Source: Variovorax sp. PAMC 28711 (GTDB lineage Bacteria; Pseudomonadota; Gammaproteobacteria; Burkholderiales; Burkholderiaceae_C). From it: a stretch of DNA of 64,000 nucleotides. A program made the translations under genes and the position numbers. Below are positions 7,691 to 16,244 of the stretch, piece by piece. Location of the stretch: positions 487,001 to 551,000 of the forward strand of contig NZ_CP014517.1 in assembly GCF_001577265.1 (NCBI RefSeq), in the 5' to 3' direction. A model generated the notes under the pieces. It was given only the letters and a program-made list of their open reading frames with translations, made no database searches and was not told the origin of the DNA. Numbering within the stretch: position 1 is the first letter of the stretch; the number at the start of each line of letters is the position of its first letter.

Positions 7691-8298
7691 GCGACCTGGC
7701 GCCACTGCCGGCAGCGCCAGAGGCTGTCCGCATCGGCATCGTTTCGGTCAGTGATCGCGCATCGACCGGGGTGTACGAAGACAAGGGCTTGCCCGCCTTG
7801 CAGGAATGGCTCCTGCGGGCATTGAAGAACCCGATCGTTTTCGAACCCCGCCTGATTCCTGACGACAGCGCGCGCATCAGCGCCACGCTCATCGAACTGG
7901 TCGACGCCGGGTGTTCGCTGGTGTTGACCACCGGGGGCACCGGTCCTGCGCTGCGCGACGTCACGCCCGAGGCCACGCTGGCCGTGGGGCACAAGGAGAT
8001 GCCGGGATTCGGAGAGCAGATGCGCCAGATCAGCCTGCACTTCGTGCCGACGGCGATCCTGTCTCGCCAGGTCGCGGTGATCCGCGACCGCGCCCTGATC
8101 CTCAATCTGCCGGGCCAACCCAAGGCGATCGCGGAAACGCTGGAAGGCCTGAAAGACGCCGACGGCACACAGCAAGTGCCCGGCATTTTTGCAGCCGTGC
8201 CCTATTGCGTCGACTTGATCGGCGGCCCTTACCTCGAAACCGACGAGCCCGTGTGCAAGGCCTTCAGGCCGAAGGCGGCGGTGAGAAGCCGCCCCTGA
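7687..8298 (+). CDS. mog: Molybdopterin adenylyltransferase MogA
   Basis: 203 aa. MogA adenylates molybdopterin before molybdenum insertion. The MoCF-type fold motifs are present: RIGIVSVSDRASTGVYEDKG near residue 16, PDDSARISATL near 60, LVLTTGGTGPALRDVTPEAT near 80 and GKPKAI-like LNLPGQPKAIAETL near 140. Its four-base overlap with darP implies coupled translation. Molybdenum cofactor would have served the nitrate reductase that appears to have been lost upstream; other molybdoenzymes must account for its retention. Confidence 0.92.
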   Translation: MSDLAPLPAAPEAVRIGIVSVSDRASTGVYEDKGLPALQEWLLRALKNPIVFEPRLIPDDSARISATLIELVDAGCSLVLTTGGTGPALRDVTPEATLAVGHKEMPGFGEQMRQISLHFVPTAILSRQVAVIRDRALILNLPGQPKAIAETLEGLKDADGTQQVPGIFAAVPYCVDLIGGPYLETDEPVCKAFRPKAAVRSRP

Positions 8299-8302
8299 CA
8301 GA

Positions 8303-8872
8303 TCAGGAGCGCGCGGACCCTGCGATATCGATCCAGCACGCGAAAATCGGATGACCGTCAACCACCATCGGCGGCGCCGCACGGTGTGCGCGAATGCCCT
8401 TGCGGCGCAGCAAGCGCTCCACGCCCAGCGGCGACACGGTGATGATCCGTTCGGCACCATGCGCTTCGGCCACGTCGAGCGCGCTGTGGAAAAGCGCGAT
8501 GGTGACTTCCGACGAAAACTGACCCAGTGCGCCGGCGAGTGGATTCGTGAAATCAACCGCTGCGAAGCGGGAAAGCTCCCAGACCCGCGCATCGCGGGGC
8601 ACTTCGACGCCGCCCATCAGCTGCGGAAACACATCGCCCAGCAAATACGGGCCCGTGGTCGGGAGCAAGCGCCCGGTGCCGACGATGTTCTCCGCCTCAT
8701 CGCGTGCCGCCAGGTAGACGGTTTCATCGCCGTCGAACTGGTCGCGTTCACGACCCTCTTCTGTCATGAGGTCCCAACCCAGGGTCTCCACGAAGACCTT
8801 GTGGCGGTAGCGTTCGACAGATTCGAGGACGCGGGGTGCGAGTTGACCGGGTCGGCCTGCCAGAATTTCCAT
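8303..8872 (-). CDS. Acyl-homoserine-lactone synthase (LuxI family)
   Basis: 189 aa. It makes an N-acyl-homoserine lactone signal from acyl-ACP and S-adenosylmethionine. The invariant residues are all visible: Arg23 and Phe27 in RYRHKVF, Trp33 in GWDL, Asp44 and Asp47 in RDQFDGDE, Arg68 in GTGRLLPT, Phe82, and Glu99 and Arg102 in VWELSRF. The C-terminal half (GAERIITVSPLGVERLLRRKGI) is typical. It lies downstream of the RsaM-like gene in the same direction (97-base gap), with luxR divergent beyond that. Acyl length cannot be read from sequence. Confidence 0.95.
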   Translation of the reverse strand: MEILAGRPGQLAPRVLESVERYRHKVFVETLGWDLMTEEGRERDQFDGDETVYLAARDEAENIVGTGRLLPTTGPYLLGDVFPQLMGGVEVPRDARVWELSRFAAVDFTNPLAGALGQFSSEVTIALFHSALDVAEAHGAERIITVSPLGVERLLRRKGIRAHRAAPPMVVDGHPIFACWIDIAGSARS

Positions 8873-8880
8873 TTTGCTTA

Positions 8881-8901
8881 TTCCCAGTTATGAGTTGGGA
8901 A
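8881..8901 (-). promoter_or_regulatory. Inverted repeat just upstream of luxI
   Basis: TTCCCA, nine bases, TGGGAA. The dyad starts nine bases before the luxI ATG, overlapping where the ribosome-binding site should be. It does not match a lux box well (no CTG/CAG core at lux spacing). It may be an operator or an mRNA hairpin that limits translation. Confidence 0.3.
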
Positions 8902-8969
8902 GATTTCAGCGCCCGGCGTCCTTCGGCGAAACTATTATTTCTGCTAGGTGTGTGTTTTTTAACGAGTGA

Positions 8970-9362
8970 TCACGCATAGCGCTGGCAAACGGCTTGAAAA
9001 GCAGGCGTATTCCAGTCAAAGGTATCGATGAAGGTCGCCAGAACGTGGAGACTTTCGTTCCAGGGCAATGGCTCCTGTTCACCGTCGAGCACCAGGACGT
9101 TGGTGCGCGGCAAGCCCAGCCGAACGACGCGTTGCATCGGAGCGCCGTCGTCCAGCTGCCAGTCCCATCCGATGGTGAGCCGGGGGTCCTTTTCGCTGAT
9201 CCATTCGGTGTAGCCGCAGAAGGATGCGCTGCTGCCGCACAGCGGGTTGGCATCGGAGGGGCTGGCGTCGTCGTCGAGCCCCGACATCAGGTGCGTCAGT
9301 TGCATTTGGTTCAGGTCGTGCCGGCGAAGGCGCAACAGCCCGTCGTTCAGAGGTGTGTTCAT
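8970..9362 (-). CDS. RsaM-like quorum-sensing repressor (DUF4902-like)
   Basis: About 130 aa. The sequence pattern (LRRHDLNQMQLTHLMSG, then CGYTEWIS, TIGWDWQLDD and LPWNESLHVLATFID) and position between luxI and luxR fit the RsaM group of small proteins that dampen AHL signalling in Pseudomonas and Burkholderia. They have no DNA-binding domain and their mechanism is not settled. Identification is from memory of the family and from context. Start 9362 was chosen because AGGAACTGAAC precedes it; an in-frame ATG at 9413 would add 17 residues with no family support. It is probably cotranscribed with luxI. Confidence 0.6.
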   Translation of the reverse strand: MNTPLNDGLLRLRRHDLNQMQLTHLMSGLDDDASPSDANPLCGSSASFCGYTEWISEKDPRLTIGWDWQLDDGAPMQRVVRLGLPRTNVLVLDGEQEPLPWNESLHVLATFIDTFDWNTPAFQAVCQRYA

Positions 9363-9647
9363 GTTCAGTTCCTGCCCAGCGGGCTTGTGACGCCTTGACG
9401 ATCGCGGCGTCATACGAAAGCTTGCGTGCGTCCGGGCTTTTGGACAACCGCCATAAATAGGAGGTCGAGGGCTCGCGTGCGGCGGATCACACGCTTTGCA
9501 GCAAATTCGCTGCGCCGGTTCGGCTCTTCTGCCCGCCGGAGCTTTAACAATCGAATTACATTTGCGACAGCTGCCCGATTCCGCTTCCCCTACCTACTCG
9601 ACACCCTGTGCACGCCGCCTCCGAACCCGCCGCTGAGGAGAATGCCC

Positions 9648-10361
9648 ATGCAACAGTTCAATGAGAGCCTTCTGATCGCACTGGACGGCGCGACCAGCGA
9701 AGAAGATGTGTTCAGTGCGCTGCTATCGGCCTCGCAGATGCTCGGATTCGAACACCTGGCGTACGGACTGCGACTCGCTGTGCCAGTGTCAAATCCCAAG
9801 GTCATCACGCTCAACAATTACCCGACGATCTGGCAGCAGCGCTATCAGGAGGCGGGTTACATGGCTGTGGACCCGAGCGTCCGGCACGGTGTGCTGAGCC
9901 GTTCGCCCCTGGTCTGGACCGACGACGTCTTTTCCTCTGCCCACGACATGTGGGAGGAAGCCCGCCACTCCGGGCTCTGCGTGGGATGGGCCCAATCGAG
10001 CCTGGACGGATCGGGCGTCGGCGGCATGCTGACCTTGTCCCGCTCGAGCGACGCTCTGACCGCCACCGAGCTCCAGGGCAAGGAAATGGAGATGCGATGG
10101 CTGGTCCAGGCGGCGCACCTCGCGCTCTCCCGGGTCATGCAGCCCAAGTTCACGGTGCAGCCCGACACGCCGCTCACGCCTCGGGAAATCGAAGTGTTGA
10201 AGTGGAGCGCGGACGGCAAGACGGCGGGCGAAATCGGTGACATCCTCTCGATTGCCGTGCCGACCGTGAATTTTCATATCAAGAACGTCGTGCTCAAAAT
10301 GAAGGCGGCCAACAAGACGGCCGCCGTGGTCCGCGCGTTGATGTCCGGGTTGCTGAACTGA
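9648..10361 (+). CDS. LuxR-family quorum-sensing regulator
   Basis: 237 aa. The N-terminal autoinducer-binding domain (residues ~15-160) keeps the ligand-pocket set Trp62, Tyr66, Asp75-Pro76 and Trp90. The C-terminal LuxR helix-turn-helix (residues ~172-235) reads LTPREIEVLKWSADGKTAGEIG then VPTVNFHIKNVVLKMKAANK. Start 9648 has GAGGAG seven bases upstream; an ATG at 9642 sits too close to it. It is divergent from the RsaM-like gene across a 285-base gap in which no clear lux box was found. The best lux box lies 13 bases after its stop codon. Confidence 0.94.
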   Translation: MQQFNESLLIALDGATSEEDVFSALLSASQMLGFEHLAYGLRLAVPVSNPKVITLNNYPTIWQQRYQEAGYMAVDPSVRHGVLSRSPLVWTDDVFSSAHDMWEEARHSGLCVGWAQSSLDGSGVGGMLTLSRSSDALTATELQGKEMEMRWLVQAAHLALSRVMQPKFTVQPDTPLTPREIEVLKWSADGKTAGEIGDILSIAVPTVNFHIKNVVLKMKAANKTAAVVRALMSGLLN

Positions 10362-10374
10362 GGTAGTACAAACA

Positions 10375-10394
10375 ACCTACCATTTTTGGTAGTT
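10375..10394 (+). promoter_or_regulatory. lux box
   Basis: ACCTACC-ATTTTT-GGTAGTT: a 20-bp dyad with one mismatch between arms, closely matching lux boxes of beta-proteobacterial LuxR regulators. It ends 25 bases before the first possible start of the next gene. If LuxR activated from the usual -42 position, the transcript would begin near the annotated start codon. The mRNA may therefore be almost leaderless, the start may be further in, or the site may repress. Confidence 0.72.
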
Positions 10395-10419
10395 ACTTTT
10401 TGAAGCATCCAGCGCTCCA

Positions 10420-11199
10420 ATGGGGGCCATGGAAGCTCTACTTGGCAGTACCCAAATCCGTGTTCACCTTGCGGCCGATACCCTCATCGCCTGCGAATTG
10501 CGGCGCAACTGGCGCGGGACCAAAGTCACGCGGAAGCAAAGCTTCGATTTCGAAGCCGGCGAACGGGCCGTTGCCATGGACAAGCTGGCAGACTGGATCG
10601 GCAAGGGCTCCGCACGCAGGACCATCGTCTGGATCATCGGCCCGGCCGAAGCGGAGTATTTTGTGCTTCCTTGGTCCCCGGCCCTGATTGATCAAGGCAT
10701 GCGCGATGCCTATGCCCGCGCACACTTCGAGCAGCTTTACGAACGCGATGCGAGCAGTGCTGCATTCGGTTTCGGCGCTGCGTCGCATGGCAGCAGCCAA
10801 CTGGTTTCATGGGTTTCCGCCCGACTCCCAGTGGAGCTGGCCGCTCACGCCAAACAATCCGGGTGCGAACTCGCCGGCATCAAGCCCGCCATCGCGACGG
10901 TCTGGGAACGCTTTCGCGATGTGCTGGAAACCGAAGCCGGTACCCTCTGCATCGTCGACGGTGACCGTCAGGCCATCGTTCGGCACGACCGCAAGCGCAT
11001 CGAAGACATCGTCATCCGGCCTTTTGGGCAATCGCTCAACGCACCTGCCAAGCGGGCCGGTGTTTTCCGTCGCTTCTCGAACGAGCCGTCGCGGTCGCCG
11101 GTCGATACCTCGCCCGCCGATTTGAGCCTGCCCGCGCGCAGCGGCTTCGCATCGACGCAGGACGGCACTTACGCCTTCGCACTGTGCGGCGCCTTCTGA
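10420..11199 (+). CDS. Unrecognised protein behind the lux box
   Basis: 259 aa from ATG 10420, or 256 aa from ATG 10429. No signal peptide or membrane segment is seen. The start (MEALLGSTQIRVHLAADTLI, ACELRRNW) and the central WIIGPAEAEYFVLPWSPALID segment recall the actin-like cytoplasmic fold of PilM/GspL/MshI-type pilus and secretion proteins, but no nucleotide-binding motif is convincing and no pilus genes are nearby. The last ~50 residues are Ser/Pro-rich and look disordered. Lying directly under a lux box beside luxI-luxR, it is the most likely local quorum-sensing target. Function unknown. Confidence 0.75.
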   Translation: MGAMEALLGSTQIRVHLAADTLIACELRRNWRGTKVTRKQSFDFEAGERAVAMDKLADWIGKGSARRTIVWIIGPAEAEYFVLPWSPALIDQGMRDAYARAHFEQLYERDASSAAFGFGAASHGSSQLVSWVSARLPVELAAHAKQSGCELAGIKPAIATVWERFRDVLETEAGTLCIVDGDRQAIVRHDRKRIEDIVIRPFGQSLNAPAKRAGVFRRFSNEPSRSPVDTSPADLSLPARSGFASTQDGTYAFALCGAF

Positions 11200-11212
11200 G
11201 GCAGCGTCCGCG

Positions 11213-11986
11213 CTACTTCCCGACCAGCTGAGTCAGTTTCTCGGCTTCGAAACATTCGTCGCGCGCCGCGTCCGACGGCACGCATTTCGCGTGTTGGCCG
11301 CGCTCCGCAGACAGCGTCTCGATCGCCTGCCACAGCAGCGCGATCTGGTGTTCCTGCGACGACGCGTTGTCGATCAGCCCCCGCATCGCCAATGACAACG
11401 GATCGTCGGCTTGCGTGATGCCGTACGCGGCAAACTTTTCCCGTTCGTCGCCTTTTTCGCGTGGTGCCTCGCCAGCCGGAATGATCCGGGCCGGAATGCC
11501 GACGGCGGTCGCTCCCGCTGGCACCGGTTTGATGACCACCGCGTTCGCGCCGATCCGGGCCCCGTCGCCGATCGTGAAGCCGCCGAGCACCTTGGCGCCC
11601 GCGCTCACCACCACATCGCGCCCGAGGGTCGGGTGCCGCTTCGTGCCCTTGTAGAGCGAGGTCCCGCCCAGCGTGACGCCTTGATAAATGGTGCAGCCGT
11701 CGCCGATTTCGGCGGTTTCGCCGACCACGACGCCCATGGCGTGATCGAAAAACACCCTGTGCCCGATCTTCGCGCCAGGATGGATTTCGATGCCCGTGAC
11801 CCAGCGCGAAAAATGCGCGATGAAGCCGCCGAGCCAGTGCAGTCCGTGGGTCCAGCACCAGTGCGCCGGGCGATGCAGCACCACCGCGTGCAGGCCGGGA
11901 TACAGCGTGAGTACTTCCCACGCCGAGCGGGCCGCGGGGTCGCGCTCGAGGATGCAGCGGATATCGGAACGCAGTCGGGCAAACAT
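11213..11986 (-). CDS. cysE: Serine O-acetyltransferase
   Basis: 257 aa. It acetylates serine with acetyl-CoA, the first step of cysteine synthesis. A short helical N-terminus (shorter than in E. coli CysE, more like EpsC-type enzymes) precedes the left-handed beta-helix of hexapeptide repeats: [20 protein letters not shown] (catalytic His region), [22 protein letters not shown] and [20 protein letters not shown]. The C-terminal ~70 residues are longer than usual and Glu-rich. It is convergent with the lux-box gene and codirectional with trmJ 41 bases upstream. Confidence 0.92.
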   Translation of the reverse strand: MFARLRSDIRCILERDPAARSAWEVLTLYPGLHAVVLHRPAHWCWTHGLHWLGGFIAHFSRWVTGIEIHPGAKIGHRVFFDHAMGVVVGETAEIGDGCTIYQGVTLGGTSLYKGTKRHPTLGRDVVVSAGAKVLGGFTIGDGARIGANAVVIKPVPAGATAVGIPARIIPAGEAPREKGDEREKFAAYGITQADDPLSLAMRGLIDNASSQEHQIALLWQAIETLSAERGQHAKCVPSDAARDECFEAEKLTQLVGK

Positions 11987-12027
11987 CGCTTCGGATCTTC
12001 AGGTTGGTGGGACAGCGGGCACGCAGT

Positions 12028-12765
12028 CTAAGCGGCGGGCTTGCCCGGATGGGGCCCGTCGACCATCGCCTTGGCGATGCCACGCAGGATGTGGATCTCT
12101 TCGGGCGTGGGCTGCGCGCGGTTGAAGAGCTGCTGCAAACGGGGCATCAGCTTCTTCGGCGCGTCCGGGTCCAGGAAGCCGATCTGCACGAGCGAGCGCT
12201 CCCAGTGCGCGAGCATGCCCGCCACGGCCTGCGCGTCGGCAGCCGGCGACGGCACGAGGGCCTCCCGCACGGCGTAGCCGCCCAGCGCGAGCCGCCATTC
12301 GTAGGCCACCACCTGGATCGCCGCACCCAGATTGAGCGAGCCGAATGTCGGGTCGGTGGGAATGCTGAGCGCGACGTTGCAGCGGTAGACGTCTTCGTTG
12401 CGCATACCGAAGCGCTCGGAGCCGAACAAAAAAGCCACGCACCCATCGCCCGCGTCGGCGCCCAACGGCGCCAGGTGCTCGCGCGGCGTTCGCGTCGGCG
12501 GGCCGAAGTCGCGCGAAATCATCGCCGTGGCGCAGAGGTGGGTGACGCCGTCGAGCGCCTCGTCGAGCGTATCGACGATGCGGGCGTTGTCGAGCACGTC
12601 GAGCGCGCCGCTCGCGCGCTGGATCGTCTCTTCGCGACGCAGCACGTTGGCCCATCGTGGTGCGACCAGCACCAGATCAGTGAAGCCCATCGTCTTCATG
12701 GCGCGGGCCGCGGCGCCCACATTGCCGGCGTGGCTGGTCTGGATGAGGATGAAACGGGTGCGCAT
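12028..12765 (-). CDS. trmJ: tRNA (cytidine/uridine-32-2'-O)-methyltransferase TrmJ
   Basis: 245 aa. This SPOUT-class enzyme methylates the ribose of residue 32 in tRNA anticodon loops. Motifs: [20 protein letters not shown] at the start (motif 1), [21 protein letters not shown] near residue 110 (motif 2) and [20 protein letters not shown] near 130 (trefoil-knot SAM site). The C-terminal helical extension (~165-245) matches proteobacterial TrmJ. It is divergent from suhB, with 86 bases between starts; the trmJ-cysE/suhB neighbourhood is common in Burkholderiales. Confidence 0.93.
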   Translation of the reverse strand: MRTRFILIQTSHAGNVGAAARAMKTMGFTDLVLVAPRWANVLRREETIQRASGALDVLDNARIVDTLDEALDGVTHLCATAMISRDFGPPTRTPREHLAPLGADAGDGCVAFLFGSERFGMRNEDVYRCNVALSIPTDPTFGSLNLGAAIQVVAYEWRLALGGYAVREALVPSPAADAQAVAGMLAHWERSLVQIGFLDPDAPKKLMPRLQQLFNRAQPTPEEIHILRGIAKAMVDGPHPGKPAA

Positions 12766-12851
12766 GGGCTGGAAAATGTCGGGCGGCTAAAATCCTTCGA
12801 TTCTCGCTGTCCGCATCGCCGGTCGGCATCAACGGTTCTTCTCACAATCCA

Positions 12852-13907
12852 ATGTCGTCCCCCAACCTGCATCCCATGCTCAACGTGGCCGTCAAGGCCG
12901 CACGCGCCGCCGGCGCGATCATCAACCGCGCTGCGCTCGACGTCGAGGCCGTGCGGATTTCGCAGAAGCAGGTCAACGACTTCGTCACCGAAGTCGATCA
13001 CGCGTCCGAGAAGGTCATCATCGAGACCCTTCTGACCGCGTACCCGGGGCACGGCATCCTGGCCGAAGAATCGGGCACCGAACACGGCGCCAAAGACTCC
13101 GAATTCGTCTGGATCATCGATCCGCTGGACGGCACCACCAACTTCATCCACGGCTTTCCGGTGTACTGCGTGTCGATCGCGCTCGCGGTGCGCGGCAAGG
13201 TCGAGCAGGCCTGCATCTACGACCCGAGCCGCAACGATCTGTTCACGGCCACCAAGGGCCGCGGCGCGTACATGAACGACCGCCGCCTGCGCGTGTCCAA
13301 GCGCACGCGCCTGTCGGAGTGCCTGATCTCGACCGGCTTCCCGTTTCGCACCGGTGACAACTTCAAGCAATACCTGGCCATCATGGCCGACCTGATGCCG
13401 CGTGCGGCCGGCTTGCGCCGCCCGGGCGCCGCGGCGCTCGACCTTGCCTACGTCGCGGCCGGCTTCACCGAAGCGTTTTTCGAAACCGGCCTGAACCCGT
13501 GGGACGTCGCCGCCGGTTCGCTGCTGGTGACCGAGGCCGGTGGCCTGGTCGGCAATTTCACCGGCGAGCCCGAATTCCTCGACCAGCGCGAATGCCTGGC
13601 CGGCGCGCCGCGCATCTATGGCCAGCTGGTGCCGCTGCTGGCCAAGTACTCCAAGTTCGCCGGCGTCGACGACAAGATGCGCGCCAGCGACCGCGTGCGT
13701 GCGGTGGCTGCATCGGCGGACGCCACCGCCCATCCGGAGGCCGACACCTCGGGCGATCTCTACGCTCGCAGCACGGTGTCCGATGCGACCCTCACCGCCG
13801 AAGGCGCCGACGCCGCGCCCGCGGTGGAAGTCCCCGCCACGCCCCGCAAGCTCACGCGCGTGCGCCGCGACACGTCGGAGCCAGCCGGCGATACCACCGG
13901 CAAGTGA
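12852..13907 (+). CDS. suhB: Inositol monophosphatase family protein SuhB
   Basis: 351 aa. The IMPase core (~1-265) has both metal-binding motifs, EESGTE near residue 72 with [15 protein letters not shown] near 86-100, and [17 protein letters not shown] near 215. SuhB hydrolyses inositol phosphate and in E. coli also joins rRNA antitermination complexes. Unusually, ~80 extra residues at the C-terminus (from about 268) are Ala/Asp/Thr-rich and look disordered. The stop overlaps the next start by one base (TGATG), so the FUSC gene is probably translated with it. Confidence 0.92.
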   Translation: MSSPNLHPMLNVAVKAARAAGAIINRAALDVEAVRISQKQVNDFVTEVDHASEKVIIETLLTAYPGHGILAEESGTEHGAKDSEFVWIIDPLDGTTNFIHGFPVYCVSIALAVRGKVEQACIYDPSRNDLFTATKGRGAYMNDRRLRVSKRTRLSECLISTGFPFRTGDNFKQYLAIMADLMPRAAGLRRPGAAALDLAYVAAGFTEAFFETGLNPWDVAAGSLLVTEAGGLVGNFTGEPEFLDQRECLAGAPRIYGQLVPLLAKYSKFAGVDDKMRASDRVRAVAASADATAHPEADTSGDLYARSTVSDATLTAEGADAAPAVEVPATPRKLTRVRRDTSEPAGDTTGK

Positions 13908-16159
13908 TGCACGCCAGAGACGCGGCGGACGCGGCCAGCGCGGCCACCACCGCGGCGGCGCGCCGAACGCGCGCCGCGCTCCGGATTGCGCTCAGCCACT
14001 ATGTGCTGTGCGGCCTGTCGGTCGCCGTCGGTCTGTTCCTCATCTCGGGCGGCGTGCACCTGTGGCTCGGCGCCGTTGCCGGTGCCTCGGCCGCGGTCGG
14101 CGTCATCGTCGCCTCCCCGCCCGACCAGCCGAGCCCGCGCCGCGGCAAGTTCTGGCAAATGCTGCCGGCGCCGCTGCTCTCGCTGCCGCTCTTCTTCGCG
14201 GTGCAAATGCTGCACGCCATGCCGATACGCCTGGGCATGGTGCTGATCCCTGCCACCTTTCTCGCGTTCCTCGCCATGGCCTGGGGCAAGCGCGGCATTC
14301 CGATCGCGATCGCCGTGATGCTCGCGATGGTGTTTTCCATCGCCACACCCAAACCTGTCGACCTGCACGAAGTGCTGGAGCGCACGTGGCACTTCGGCCT
14401 GGGCGCTGGCCTGTATGTGCTCTACGCGACGCTCGCCAATCTCGCGCTCAATGCGCGCTATCGGGTGCTGCTGATCGCCGATGTGCTCTATTCGGTCGCC
14501 GCGCTGATGCGCACCGAAGCCAGCCAGTTCACCGCCGTCGATGAAACCGGAGACGTGCGCGACACGCCGGCGCCATTGCTCGGCCAGCTGCTGCGCCAGA
14601 CCGCGGCGCTGGCCGACCAAATTCAGGGCACGCGCGACATCGTGCTCGAATCGCCGCGCACGCCGCGCCGGCAGCGGCTCGCCGGCATGCTGGTCATCGT
14701 GCTCGAACTGCGCGACCAGTTGCTCGCCAGCGAGCTCGACCTCGATGCGTTGCGTTCGCAGCCGCAACACGCCGGGGCGCTCGCCAGCATGCGCCGCGTC
14801 ATGGAGGAACTGGCCGACGAGCTGACCGCACTCGCCGACAGCATGCTGATGTTCCGCAAGCCCGCGCGGCTGATCGACCGGCGGCCGGAACTCGCGGGCA
14901 TCCACATCGCCGGTGACGCCCCGCACGGCACGCCGCAGGGCGGCCCGTCGGCCTCGATGCTGGCGCGCGGGCTCGCAAGTCGCATCGGCCACATCAACGA
15001 CGAAGTGCTGCACCTGACGCGTCTCGCGCGTGGCGAAGCCGAACCCAACCTCGCCGTCGTGCGCGCCAACTGGCAGATGTTCGTGAGCGCCACTGCGTGG
15101 TCGTGGCGGCCGCTGCTCACGCTGTGGAAATGGGACGCGCCGCCGCTGCGTCACGCGATCCGCGCCGCGCTTGCCATCGCGGTCGGCTACACGATCTCGG
15201 TGCTCATGCCCTGGGGTTCGCACGACTACTGGATCTTGCTGACCATCGTCGTGGTGCTGCGCGGCAGTCTGTCGCAGACGCTGGAGCGGCGCAACGCGCG
15301 CGTGGCCGGCACGCTGCTCGGCTGCGTCTTCGCGGTCGGCCTGCTGTCGGCGCATCCCAGCGCGCTGACGCTGTTGCTGGCGATGACGCTCGCGCAAGCC
15401 GTGGCCCACGGTTTCGCGGTGCGCAAATACCTCATCACGGCGGTGGCGGCGACGGTGCTGGGCCTCGTGCAGGCACACATGTTGAACACCGGCGTGAGCA
15501 CGACCTTCGCGCTGGTCGAGCGCATCGCCGACACCTTCATCGGCGCAGGCGTCGCATGGGCCTTCTGCTACGTGCTGCCATCCTGGGAGCGCGGACAGAT
15601 CCCTGCCCTGGTGCTGCGCACGCTGAAGGCGCAGGCACTGCACGCGCAACTGGCGCTCGGGCTGCACCCGCTGCGCGCGATCGATACCGCACCCGAACTC
15701 GAGTGGCGCCTTGCCCGCCGCGAAGCGTTCGACAGCCTGTCCGCGCTCGTGCAAGCCACGCAACGATCGCTCTCCGAACCGCGCGCCGTGCGCCCGCCGA
15801 TCGGTCCGCTGGAGCACTTGCAGGCGCACAGCTACCAGTTGCTGGCGCAGCTCAGCGCGGTCAAGTCGATGCTGGTGTTGCGGCGCGACCGCTTGACGCC
15901 GGGCGACATCGAAGGCCCTCTGGCGCGCGCGGCCGAGCGAATCGAAGCCGCCATCGGCAGTCCGCCCATCGCCGCGGGGCCATCGATCGACCACGCGCCG
16001 GCCACGGCGCTGGGCGGCGCGATTCCGCTGCCCGATCCGTTCGACAACGACATCAGCCCCTGGCTGCTGCGCCGGCTCGACCTGGCGTTGGGCATCGCGA
16101 CGCAGTTGCGCGACGACGCCGCGCGCATCCTGCAGCCAGCGAGCGCCGAAGAAATCTAA
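13907..16159 (+). CDS. FUSC-family membrane protein (YccS/YhfK-like)
   Basis: 750 aa. It has two sets of membrane helices: about residues 28-185 (LSHYVLCGLSVAVGLFLISG, LPLFFAVQMLHAM and following segments) and about 405-565 (HAIRAALAIAVGYTISVLM, YWILLTIVVVLRGSLSQTLE, VAGTLLGCVFAVGLL). A cytoplasmic helical region follows each, the standard fusaric-acid-resistance/YccS layout. The RGSLSQTLERRNARVAGTLL stretch is a family hallmark. Members are thought to export aromatic acids; the substrate here is unknown. The start was set at 13907 by the one-base overlap with suhB; the longer open frame from 13499 reads across suhB. Confidence 0.85.
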   Translation: MHARDAADAASAATTAAARRTRAALRIALSHYVLCGLSVAVGLFLISGGVHLWLGAVAGASAAVGVIVASPPDQPSPRRGKFWQMLPAPLLSLPLFFAVQMLHAMPIRLGMVLIPATFLAFLAMAWGKRGIPIAIAVMLAMVFSIATPKPVDLHEVLERTWHFGLGAGLYVLYATLANLALNARYRVLLIADVLYSVAALMRTEASQFTAVDETGDVRDTPAPLLGQLLRQTAALADQIQGTRDIVLESPRTPRRQRLAGMLVIVLELRDQLLASELDLDALRSQPQHAGALASMRRVMEELADELTALADSMLMFRKPARLIDRRPELAGIHIAGDAPHGTPQGGPSASMLARGLASRIGHINDEVLHLTRLARGEAEPNLAVVRANWQMFVSATAWSWRPLLTLWKWDAPPLRHAIRAALAIAVGYTISVLMPWGSHDYWILLTIVVVLRGSLSQTLERRNARVAGTLLGCVFAVGLLSAHPSALTLLLAMTLAQAVAHGFAVRKYLITAVAATVLGLVQAHMLNTGVSTTFALVERIADTFIGAGVAWAFCYVLPSWERGQIPALVLRTLKAQALHAQLALGLHPLRAIDTAPELEWRLARREAFDSLSALVQATQRSLSEPRAVRPPIGPLEHLQAHSYQLLAQLSAVKSMLVLRRDRLTPGDIEGPLARAAERIEAAIGSPPIAAGPSIDHAPATALGGAIPLPDPFDNDISPWLLRRLDLALGIATQLRDDAARILQPASAEEI

Positions 16160-16244
16160 ATCGACCCGGGCGCCGAGGCCCACGAGACCGGTGTGCGCGG
16201 CATGCATCCTGCTGCCGCGGTTCACCGGCGACTTACACACACTC

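Noticed and set aside
9363..9647. A lux box in the rsaM-luxR divergent gap
   Set aside because: Only an isolated half site (CCTACC near 9590) was seen; no matching second arm at lux spacing.
13499..13906. Longer N-terminus for the FUSC protein reading across suhB
   Set aside because: It overlaps a clearly real gene in another frame and has low-complexity Arg/Pro-rich sequence; ATG 13907 fits the family start.
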